Shown here: piece after piece, positions 1 to 4,901 of the stretch
Layout: every line of letters starts with the position of its first letter
Position numbering within the stretch: the stretch's first letter is position 1
Source of the DNA: Candidatus Melainabacteria bacterium
Lineage (GTDB): Bacteria > Cyanobacteriota > Vampirovibrionia > Vampirovibrionales > JAJTHC01
Reading direction: 5' to 3'
Assembly (NCBI GenBank): GCA_026389055.1
Contig: JAPLIO010000066.1
Location: 1 to 8,886, forward strand
Length of the DNA stretch: 8,886 bases
The notes under the pieces: generated by a model
Seen by the model: only the letters and a program-made list of their open reading frames with translations
Databases searched by the model: none
What the model was told of the DNA's origin: nothing
Made by a program: the position numbers and the translations under genes

Positions 1-2
1 AC

Positions 3-95
3 GACCATCGCATTTGCTCTGCAGCTGCCGATGCGTTCCGTCCACCGAAGGGGCAAAAAGAACATCCCGCCGTCAATGCCCTTCTGGTGGCATAG
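3..95 (+). CDS. Possible 3' end of an unidentified gene, cut by window start
   Basis: Thirty sense codons are open from the window edge to a TAG stop at 93-95. The visible tail is polar and then hydrophobic, ending in HPAVNALLVA, and matches no family I recognise. Support is limited to an open frame of plausible composition and a terminator-like hairpin that begins inside its last codons and continues past the stop, as expected for the end of a plus-strand transcript. The other plus frames stay open only slightly longer and look less protein-like. One minus frame is also open through this stretch, so the coding assignment is weak. Confidence 0.25.
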   Translation, partial: DHRICSAAADAFRPPKGQKEHPAVNALLVA

Positions 96-109
96 GCGGG
101 TGGCTTTTT
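66..109 (+). terminator. Nested hairpin with T-run, likely Rho-independent terminator
   Basis: The outer arms CCCGCC (66-71) and GGCGGG (95-100) enclose inner arms ATGCC (76-80) and GGCAT (89-93). The structure is followed by TGGC and five T residues (105-109), with a second T-run at 115-119. This is the form of an intrinsic terminator for a plus-strand gene entering from the left. A further small hairpin (AGGGG/CCCCT, 120-133) follows. The four-base gap before the first T-run makes it less than ideal. Confidence 0.5.
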
Positions 110-143
110 GGGGGTTTTTAGGGGCTTGCCCCTGAATTTGTCC

Positions 144-186
144 AAAAAAATTAAAAAGCGTGTTGGGGTGCCCAAACAGGCACCCC
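144..186 (-). terminator. GC-rich hairpin downstream of gdhA, possible minus-strand terminator
   Basis: Arms GGGGTGCC (165-172) and GGCACCCC (179-186) form a perfect 8-bp stem with a 6-nt loop. Read on the minus strand, the stem is followed by seven mixed bases and then two T-runs (the A-runs at 153-157 and 144-150). It lies about 210 bp past the gdhA stop, and no better terminator is visible closer. The gap between stem and T-run is longer than usual, so termination here is tentative. Confidence 0.35.
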
Positions 187-396
187 CCGACAAACCAACC
201 AGCTAAAGACTGAAACAACAATCGATGAAAGAACACGCTATTTAATCTGTGAATTGGTATAAGATGTAAAAAACATCATACTACGACTAACCAGTGATAA
301 TCTCAACAAATAAGGGTATAATGCACCTTCCGTCATTTGATTAGGAAGCTTATTATTTTAAATACTATAACAATGCGTGCTTTTTTCACCTAAAGG
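187..396. other. Intergenic stretch with no gene found
   Basis: No convincing reading frame or RNA gene is visible between the hairpin and the gdhA stop. Positions 235-262 resemble the right end of the inverted-repeat element at 6911-7059: ACGCTATT, ten variable bases, then A(A/T)TGGTATAA, with the same spacing in both. A small hairpin GATGT/ACATC lies just after it. An isolated TATAAT occurs at 317-322 on the plus strand without a supporting -35 box or a downstream gene. Confidence 0.35.
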
Positions 397-1674
397 TTAA
401 GGGTAAAGCCCCCGCAATAGCTTCGCTTCCGCTACCCGACCAACACCAATCATCATGGCTGCCATCCGAGGGGAAACCTTCAACGAAACAGACCGCTCAT
501 AAACATCCACAAACGCCTTATCCATCAAGTGGTACAGCTTGGAAACCACTTCCTCTTCCGTCCAGAATAAATGCTGAATATCCTGCACCCATTCAAAATA
601 GGAAACCACCACACCGCCTGCATTGGCTAAAATACCAGGAATAACAAAGATTCCTTTGTCTTCCAAAATTTTATCCGCATCAGGGGTAATCGGGCCATTC
701 GCTCCTTCGGCGACAATCTTCGCCTTCACCAAATGAGCATTTTCTGCCGTAATCACATTCGCCAAAGCCGCAGGCACTAGCACATCTACATCCAACGCCA
801 GCCAGTCTTGAGCGTCAAACATTTCGCCTAAAGGGTAGCCTTCAACAGACCCATGTTCTCGCACATACGCCATGAGCCGAGGAATATCAATGCCCCCTTC
901 ATCATAAAGCCCACCGTGAACATCCGTTACGGCAACCACTTTTAAGCCTTTTTGGTGCAAATACTTCGCCGTAATACTACCTACGTTCCCAAAACCTTGA
1001 ATGGCAACGGTTGGGGTATCAGTCGCTAATTTCAACCGCTCTAACGCCAATTCTACGCACCGTGCAACCCCTCGCCCCGTGGCCTCAGTTCTACCTAACG
1101 TACCGCCAACGGCAACGGGCTTACCCGTAACCACACCCGGTACGGCATACCCTATGAAGTTACTGTAAGTATCCATAATCCATGCCATGATTTTTTCATT
1201 GGTGTACATATCGGGGGCAGGGATGTCTTTTTCAGGCCCAATCATGCTTAAAATTTCGGTCGTGTACCGTCTCGCTAACCGTTCTAATTCCGTTTCGCTC
1301 ATTTCTTCAGGGAAGCAACAAACACCGCCTTTTGCCCCGCCGTAAGGCAGGTTCAACAACGAACATTTCCACGTCATCCACATGGCTAAGGCGGCTACTT
1401 CCCCCAACTGCACATCGTGATGAAAGCGAATACCCCCCTTGGAAGGCCCGAGCGTTTGGTCGTGCTGAACCCGATAGCCCGTAAACACTTTAACCACGCC
1501 ATTATCTAGTTTAATGGGTACCGAAACCATTAACGATTTCCGAGGCCAGCGAAGGCGTTCATGCACGCCAGCATCTAGGTTCATTGTCTTGGCTACTTCA
1601 TCTAATTGGCGTTGAGCCATGACAAACGTTTCGTTATAAAATTCTTTTAAGGGGTGCTGAATCATCATCATCAT
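397..1674 (-). CDS. gdhA: Glutamate dehydrogenase (Glu/Leu/Phe/Val dehydrogenase family)
   Basis: Cytoplasmic enzyme that interconverts glutamate with 2-oxoglutarate plus ammonium using NAD(P). The 425-residue length matches the RocG/GudB-type hexameric enzymes. Visible landmarks are the substrate-binding GPSKGGIRFH (residues 77-86), the catalytic lysine in LPYGGAKGG (K115), the catalytic aspartate in PAPDMYTN (D155), and the Rossmann motif GFGNVG (227-232) with VTD ending the following strand (D251). AEGANGPIT (322-330) and SYFEWVQ (358-364) are also family-typical. The gene begins with four consecutive ATG codons. The first is closest to an AAAGG ribosome site about 12 bases upstream, so I kept the longest form. 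It is divergent from rqcP and has no operon partner. The aspartate after the glycine motif would suit NAD, but cofactor choice is not settled by this alone. The product could supply or consume the glutamate used by the DapL reaction encoded nearby (inference). Confidence 0.95.
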   Translation of the reverse strand: MMMMIQHPLKEFYNETFVMAQRQLDEVAKTMNLDAGVHERLRWPRKSLMVSVPIKLDNGVVKVFTGYRVQHDQTLGPSKGGIRFHHDVQLGEVAALAMWMTWKCSLLNLPYGGAKGGVCCFPEEMSETELERLARRYTTEILSMIGPEKDIPAPDMYTNEKIMAWIMDTYSNFIGYAVPGVVTGKPVAVGGTLGRTEATGRGVARCVELALERLKLATDTPTVAIQGFGNVGSITAKYLHQKGLKVVAVTDVHGGLYDEGGIDIPRLMAYVREHGSVEGYPLGEMFDAQDWLALDVDVLVPAALANVITAENAHLVKAKIVAEGANGPITPDADKILEDKGIFVIPGILANAGGVVVSYFEWVQDIQHLFWTEEEVVSKLYHLMDKAFVDVYERSVSLKVSPRMAAMMIGVGRVAEAKLLRGLYP

Positions 1675-1736
1675 TAGGTTAAATTACCTTTACTACTACA
1701 ATTTTTAATTAACGATAAGAGGTCTGTTTTTGTTCT

Positions 1737-1745
1737 TGGTATGAT
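1737..1745 (+). promoter_or_regulatory. Extended -10 promoter candidate for rqcP
   Basis: TGG followed by TATGAT fits the TGn-TATAAT extended -10 pattern with one mismatch. No good -35 box lies 17 bases upstream (AAGAGG), which extended -10 promoters tolerate. Transcription would start near 1752, giving a leader of about 43 bases to the ATG at 1795 but only about 10 to the alternative GTG at 1762. Confidence 0.35.
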
Positions 1746-1794
1746 TATCTTATGCCTTTAAGTGAAAAGCAAGATAAAGAAAGTAAACAGCGCA

Positions 1795-2091
1795 ATGAGA
1801 CTCGATAAATTTTTGAAAATGAGCCGCCTAATTAAACGCCGAACCCTTGCCAATGAACTGTGTGATGTAGGCGGGGTTCAGCGTAACGGGCTAAGAGCCA
1901 AAGCATCGCACACCGTGAAAGTGGGCGATATGTTAACTTTAACATTCGGGAACCGATTAGTTGAAGCAGAAGTTTTAAGCCTTCCCTTGAAGCCTGCGGG
2001 CAATTTAGTGGAAGCAGCGACGATTGTCAATATTATTAAACAAGAGAAACTGGCTATTCAAGGTTACCCTATTGATGATGACGAAGCCTAG
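1795..2091 (+). CDS. rqcP: RqcP-like S4-domain ribosome quality-control protein
   Basis: Small RNA-binding protein of the YabO/RqcP (Hsp15-like) S4 family. In Bacillus subtilis RqcP works with RqcH on stalled 50S-peptidyl-tRNA complexes during C-terminal alanine tailing. The start MRLDKFLKMSRLIKRRTLANE matches the family N-terminus almost residue for residue. An S4 fold follows over residues 1 to about 60, containing GGVQRNGLRAKASHTVKVGD. The protein is 98 residues from this ATG, close to the usual 85-100. A GTG at 1762 would add 11 lysine-rich residues (KSKIKKVNSA) and directly follows an in-frame TAA. I prefer the ATG because homology begins there, although neither start has a strong ribosome site. 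It is divergent from gdhA. The more distant Hsp15 role (heat-shock 50S recycling) is the alternative. RqcH is not in this window. Confidence 0.85.
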   Translation: MRLDKFLKMSRLIKRRTLANELCDVGGVQRNGLRAKASHTVKVGDMLTLTFGNRLVEAEVLSLPLKPAGNLVEAATIVNIIKQEKLAIQGYPIDDDEA

Positions 2092-2100
2092 CCTAGGTAC

Positions 2101-2562
2101 CTAATAAGAGCTTGCAGGGATGCTAACAATAGCTTCAGGTGCTTCTTCGGTGGTACCGTTTAACCGATGTTTTACACTATTGACGAATCTGCATAGTAAT
2201 ATGCCGAATGCTCCTCCTGCTAACACGCCTCCTACGGTTGCCATGGGGATAGTGGAGTGAATACTCTCGGGCTTAAAAAAGCGGGGGTTATCAATACCTA
2301 TCCACAACCATAGGCTAGAAATTATCAAACTAAGCCCTCCTACTATCGCCGCTCCATTGAGCAACCATCGTTTTTCATCATGTGGTGGCGTAGCCTGTTT
2401 AAGTTTGTTAATAGGCTTACCTATTACTTTTTGCTTGCTGATGAATGTATCAACAGGTTGGGGTATAACAACCACAGGGGCAGGGCTAGTTCCTCCAGCT
2501 GCTTTTGAATTGGCTAGGGTTATTGGTGTGGATGTAGCAGAAGCGATATCAAGCGGGGTCAT
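2101..2562 (-). CDS. Unknown small membrane protein with two helices
   Basis: About 153 residues with no family I recognise. The first 65 residues are polar, rich in Thr, Ala, Pro and Lys, and have no signal peptide. Two hydrophobic segments follow, at roughly residues 66-89 (WLLNGAAIVGG onward) and 105-127 (IPMATVGGVLAGG onward, ending near FGILLCRF), joined by a short loop with NPRFFKPES. A polar tail ends in ASSY. Both helices are glycine-rich, which suggests tight packing or oligomers (inference). The frame also opens at a TTG one codon earlier, but the ATG at 2562 is the natural start. No clear Shine-Dalgarno sequence is visible; the upstream stretch is T-rich. Its stop is 9 bp from the rqcP stop on the opposite strand with no terminator between them, so the two transcripts probably overlap at their 3' ends. 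Confidence 0.65.
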   Translation of the reverse strand: MTPLDIASATSTPITLANSKAAGGTSPAPVVVIPQPVDTFISKQKVIGKPINKLKQATPPHDEKRWLLNGAAIVGGLSLIISSLWLWIGIDNPRFFKPESIHSTIPMATVGGVLAGGAFGILLCRFVNSVKHRLNGTTEEAPEAIVSIPASSY

Positions 2563-2673
2563 CAAATTAAAAAAGCCAATAGATTGAGGTAAACGAGGGA
2601 TAAAAAAAGAGGGGCTATCTTTATTAACAAGCCTGAATGTTAAACAATGCGTTTTTTAACCAAAGTAACACAA

Positions 2674-2703
2674 AAAGGGAAGGGTTACAAAACCCTTCCC
2701 TTT
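2674..2703 (-). terminator. Strong Rho-independent terminator, minus strand
   Basis: Perfect 13-bp stem: AAAGGGAAGGGTT (2674-2686) and AACCCTTCCCTTT (2691-2703) around a 4-nt loop. On the minus strand the stem runs into five T residues and then GTGTTACTTT, a classic intrinsic terminator. On the plus strand only three T residues follow, all within the stem. The nearest minus-strand gene upstream is ppiC, whose stop is 280 bp away with the 242-bp repeat element between them. Without that element the spacing would be about 40 bp, which is normal. Confidence 0.7.
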
Positions 2704-2724
2704 ATAAAAACAGTGGGAATTCAA

Positions 2725-2966
2725 TAGACCTCTTGCATGATTTGAGAGGTGGGTGCAGATTCTAGGAATGTTGTTTGCTCTGCAAACAGGTTGCTTTAGC
2801 AACCAAGAAAGGAGAATTTGACGTGTACATAGAAGTACATAAGAATTCGTTGATTCCTCTGGAATCATTCTACCGAAGGTAGAAAATACCGCAAATGACA
2901 ACGTAAAACGTTCTACGTTTTCTCGCCCTGCGGATGCCCCAGATATCGAGTCATGCAAGAGGTCTA
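2725..2966. mobile_element. MITE-like element with perfect 16-bp terminal inverted repeats
   Basis: TAGACCTCTTGCATGA (2725-2740) is repeated as its exact reverse complement at 2951-2966. The outermost base pairs of the repeats read TA at both ends, compatible with a duplicated TA target as made by IS630/Tc1-mariner-type transposases, though no longer direct repeat is visible. The 242-bp interior encodes no transposase. The one long minus-strand frame across it (ending at 2656) lacks any recognisable domain and crosses the terminator, so I treat it as non-coding. The interior is a series of short hairpins, listed separately. It sits between ppiC and its likely terminator. I cannot name the parent insertion sequence. 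Confidence 0.6.
2772..2921. repeat. Series of mini-hairpins, mostly 7-bp stem with 3-nt loop
   Basis: Four 17-nt palindromic units have identical geometry but different stems: TGTTTGC-TCT-GCAAACA (2772-2788), TGATTCC-TCT-GGAATCA (2851-2867), TTCTACC-GAA-GGTAGAA (2868-2884) and AAAACGT-TCT-ACGTTTT (2905-2921). A 16-nt unit GGTTGCT-TT-AGCAACC (2789-2804) abuts the first, and the third directly abuts the second. Between them lies TGTAC-ATAGAA-GTACA (2824-2839). All stems are perfect. Fixed geometry with unrelated stems points to structure being selected, in either single-stranded DNA or RNA (inference). Confidence 0.7.
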
Positions 2967-2981
2967 ATAGCGTTTTTATGG

Positions 2982-3002
2982 GGTTACCGAGTCTCGGTAA
3001 CC
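2982..3002 (-). other. Perfect hairpin overlapping the ppiC stop codon
   Basis: Arms GGTTACCGA (2982-2990) and TCGGTAACC (2994-3002) form a 9-bp stem with a 3-nt loop. It contains the last five ppiC codons and its TAA stop. No T-run follows on the minus strand (CCATAAAAACG), so it is not a classic terminator. It could protect the mRNA 3' end or act with the element next to it. The 3-nt loop resembles the hairpins inside the 2725-2966 element. Confidence 0.55.
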
Positions 3003-3280
3003 ACTAACAAATGCCAACCAAATTGGGTTTTAACGGGTTGAGATACTTCGCCAACAGGTAAATCAAATGCCACGGCATCAAATTCTGGTACCATACGGCC
3101 TCGTCCAAAAAAGTTGAGGTCTCCACCATTTTTACCTGATGGGCATTTTGAAACGGCTTGGGCGGCTTCTTCAAAGGGTCTGCCAGCAACAATTTCTGCT
3201 CTTAATGCAACGGCTTCAGCTTCAGTGGCTACTAATAGGTGGCTTGCTCTTACTTCACGCACTTGTGTATTGCTCATCAT
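2984..3280 (-). CDS. ppiC: Small cytoplasmic parvulin peptidyl-prolyl isomerase
   Basis: Catalyses cis-trans isomerisation of bonds before proline in folding proteins. The 98-residue protein is a single stand-alone parvulin domain, the same size and layout as E. coli PpiC (Par10), with no signal peptide or transmembrane segment, so it should be cytoplasmic. Visible active-site positions are H14 in RASHLLV, C46 in SKCPSGKNGGDLNFFGRG, M63 and F67 in MVPEFDAVAFDLPVGE, and H90 in TQFGWHLL. It starts with two ATG codons. A clear AAAGGA site (3289-3294 on the complementary strand) lies 8 bases before the first and 11 before the second. It is divergent from dapL, probably sharing the palindromic promoter at 3381-3394. 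Its stop lies inside a hairpin and a repeat element follows. Confidence 0.92.
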   Translation of the reverse strand: MMSNTQVREVRASHLLVATEAEAVALRAEIVAGRPFEEAAQAVSKCPSGKNGGDLNFFGRGRMVPEFDAVAFDLPVGEVSQPVKTQFGWHLLVVTETR

Positions 3281-3337
3281 ATCAATTATCCTTTAAATTT
3301 TAAAAATAACACCGATAGTTCCACTATTGATTTTGAC

Positions 3338-3430
3338 AAAAACACAAAAAAAAAGCAAAAACAAACTGGATACTACTTCTATTATAGCTATAATAAGGAT
3401 TGAGGGGCTTTTTTTTGCGGTGTTTTTTTG
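3338..3430. promoter_or_regulatory. Symmetric divergent promoter region, shared palindromic -10
   Basis: A perfect 14-bp palindrome, ATTATAGCTATAAT (3381-3394), carries TATAAT on the plus strand (3389-3394) and on the minus strand (3386-3381). It lies between divergent ppiC and dapL. Poly-A tracts occur on the left (3346-3354 and neighbours) and poly-T tracts on the right (3409-3416 and 3423-3429), so each direction has an A-tract of UP-element type about where -40 to -60 would fall. The -35 boxes are poor (CTGGAT for dapL; AGCCCC for ppiC). Predicted leaders are about 120 bases for dapL and 95 for ppiC. A 10-bp inverted repeat (3347-3356 with 3407-3416) also frames the palindrome. Confidence 0.5.
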
Positions 3431-3520
3431 ATTTAATAGTAGTTATTATAAAAAGCGGTTATTTTTGCTTTTATCGGTTATTTCTGTTTAATTAAGATAA
3501 ATTAAAGGATTCTCCCCACT

Positions 3521-4720
3521 ATGCCTTCAGCGTCTAAAAAATTGGGCTTATTGCCTCCCTATTTGTTTACCGAAATTGACCGTAAAGTATCCGAAGCCCG
3601 ATCCAAAGGTGTCGATATTATCAGCCTTGGCATTGGCGACCCAGACCTACCCACCCCCACCCCCATTATTGAAGCCCTCATCGCAGGCGTTCAAGACCCC
3701 GATACCCACAACTACCCTTCCAACCAAGGCAACATTGAACTAATGACTGCCGCCGAAAACTGGATGCAAACCCGTTTTGGCGTGCAAGTTGAGGCCAAAA
3801 AAGGCGAAATCCTTAGTTTGATTGGGTCTAAAGAAGGCTTGGCTCATATGATTTTAGCCTACGTTGAAGCGGGCGATGTCGTGCTATGCCCTTCACCTGG
3901 CTACCCCGTGTACAACAACTACACCTTGCTGGTTGGCGGAGAGCCTTATACGTTACCCCTATTGGCAGAAAATGGCTTTCTACCAGATTTAGACGCTATT
4001 CCTGAAGAGATTGCTAAACGCACCAAATTGTTATTCCTAAACTACCCCAACAACCCAACAGGTGCCGTGGCAACGGAGGCATTTATCAAAAAAGCGATAG
4101 CTTTCTGCAAGCAGTACGATATTGTGCTTTGCCATGATAACGCTTACAGCGAAATGACCTACGACGGCTACCAAGCACCCAGCTTCCTTGCCGTTGAAGG
4201 GGCGAAAGATGTTTGCGTCGAGTTCTTTTCGCTTTCAAAAATGTACAACATGACAGGCTGGCGGATTGGCTTTGCCACAGGCAACGCCGATTTAATTCGT
4301 CCACTAGCTACCGTAAAAAACAACACGGATAGCGGCGTTTTCAAAGCAATCCAACGGGCTGGTGCAGCGGGCTTGAATCAGTCGGCTGAATTGACGGCGG
4401 GATTGAACGAAATTTACGGTAGTCGTAGAACCTTATTTGTTAACGGGTTGCGTTCTTTAGGGTGGCATTTAGCGATGCCTGAAGCCACATTCTACTTATG
4501 GGTACCCGTACCAACAGGCTTTACCAGCGTAGAATTTGTTACCTTCCTGTTAGAAAAATGCGGCGTGGTGGTACCACCAGGCACGGGGTATGGGTCGCAA
4601 GGGGAAGGGTTCTTCCGTGTAGCGTTGACAGTGCCTGAAGCCAAGTTGACCGAAGTGCTAGAGCGGATGAAAACGGCTGGTGTTCGGTTTGATATGAAGA
4701 CGCAGGCTGTTGCTGGTTAA
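3521..4720 (+). CDS. dapL: LL-diaminopimelate aminotransferase
   Basis: PLP-dependent class I/II aminotransferase. The DapL reaction moves the amino group of glutamate to tetrahydrodipicolinate to give LL-diaminopimelate in one step, bypassing the succinyl or acetyl branch of lysine and peptidoglycan precursor synthesis. The 399 residues show family landmarks in order: PPYLFTEID (12-20), SLGIGDPDLPTP (35-46), GSKEGLAH (102-109), NYPNNPTGA (174-182), D206 for the cofactor nitrogen, the Schiff-base lysine in SLSKMYNMTGWRIGFA (K240), and the carboxylate-binding arginine in FFRVAL (R366). It resembles the bacterial/archaeal DapL type more than the plant/cyanobacterial/chlamydial one (from memory). 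An AAAGGA site (3504-3509) is 11 bases before the ATG. A related alanine- or aspartate-type aminotransferase is the main alternative. It is a single-gene unit, convergent with the metal ATPase. Confidence 0.88.
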   Translation: MPSASKKLGLLPPYLFTEIDRKVSEARSKGVDIISLGIGDPDLPTPTPIIEALIAGVQDPDTHNYPSNQGNIELMTAAENWMQTRFGVQVEAKKGEILSLIGSKEGLAHMILAYVEAGDVVLCPSPGYPVYNNYTLLVGGEPYTLPLLAENGFLPDLDAIPEEIAKRTKLLFLNYPNNPTGAVATEAFIKKAIAFCKQYDIVLCHDNAYSEMTYDGYQAPSFLAVEGAKDVCVEFFSLSKMYNMTGWRIGFATGNADLIRPLATVKNNTDSGVFKAIQRAGAAGLNQSAELTAGLNEIYGSRRTLFVNGLRSLGWHLAMPEATFYLWVPVPTGFTSVEFVTFLLEKCGVVVPPGTGYGSQGEGFFRVALTVPEAKLTEVLERMKTAGVRFDMKTQAVAG

Positions 4721-4743
4721 AAATTTACCTTAACGGTATAGAT

Positions 4744-4772
4744 GTAGGGGCTAGTTTTTTACTAGCCCCTAC
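4744..4772 (+). terminator. 12-bp hairpin after dapL, GTAGGGG-type palindrome
   Basis: GTAGGGGCTAGT (4744-4755) and ACTAGCCCCTAC (4761-4772) form a perfect 12-bp stem with a loop of five T residues, 24 bases past the dapL stop. It is well placed to end dapL transcription, but the sequence after it (TGGTATAGTATTTTG) is not a true T-run, so it may act mainly as a 3' stabiliser or be a copy of the same repeat family as the next structure. Confidence 0.45.
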
Positions 4773-4775
4773 TGG

Positions 4776-4901
4776 TATAGTATTTTGAATTATTTTAGTT
4801 GCATTTTTTTGTAGGGGTGCGATTTATCGCATCCGTTTGAGGATTGTTGGGCGGACGTAATAAATTACGCCCCTACAAAATAAATGATTCAAAACACTAT
4901 A
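4776..4901. repeat. Long inverted-repeat structure between dapL and the metal ATPase
   Basis: The outer arms TATAGTATTTTGAATTATTT (4776-4795) and 4882-4901 pair with 18 of 20 matches. Inside them TTTTGTAGGGG (4807-4817) pairs perfectly with CCCCTACAAAA (4870-4880). Two smaller hairpins fill the centre: TGCGA/TCGCA (4818-4822 with 4827-4831) and CGTAAT/ATTACG (4856-4861 with 4864-4869). The right edge touches the ATPase stop codon. No frame is open. The layout suggests a REP-like or MITE-like element that may now serve as a two-way transcript end. Palindromes starting GTAGGGG are, as I recall, common between genes in cyanobacteria and some other bacteria. Confidence 0.6.

Noticed and set aside
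317..322. TATAAT on the plus strand near the gdhA 3' end
   Set aside because: No -35 box or extended -10 and no downstream plus-strand gene; isolated -10 matches are expected in AT-rich intergenic DNA.
360..369. AAATACTATA, reverse complement of the outer end of the 4776-4901 structure
   Set aside because: Only 10 AT-rich bases match exactly and no partner end is nearby.
1716..1724. AAGAGGTCT, similar to the end of the 2725-2966 element, in the gdhA/rqcP gap
   Set aside because: Only 9 bases match with no second end; not enough to call a relic.
2357..2587. 76-residue plus-strand frame opposite the small membrane-protein gene
   Set aside because: It is antisense to a frame with clear membrane-protein character and has no start signal; judged a shadow.
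2656..2958. 100-residue minus-strand frame across the 2725-2966 element
   Set aside because: It runs through the terminal repeats, hairpin array and terminator, so its codons are fixed by palindromes. It has no recognisable domain and no good ribosome site.
3004..3192. Minus- and plus-strand frames overlapping ppiC
   Set aside because: ppiC is a full-length, motif-complete parvulin, so the overlapping frames are shadows.
3395..3520. Possible lysine riboswitch ahead of dapL
   Set aside because: The leader is short and T-rich, with no recognisable L-box helices or terminator/antiterminator pair.
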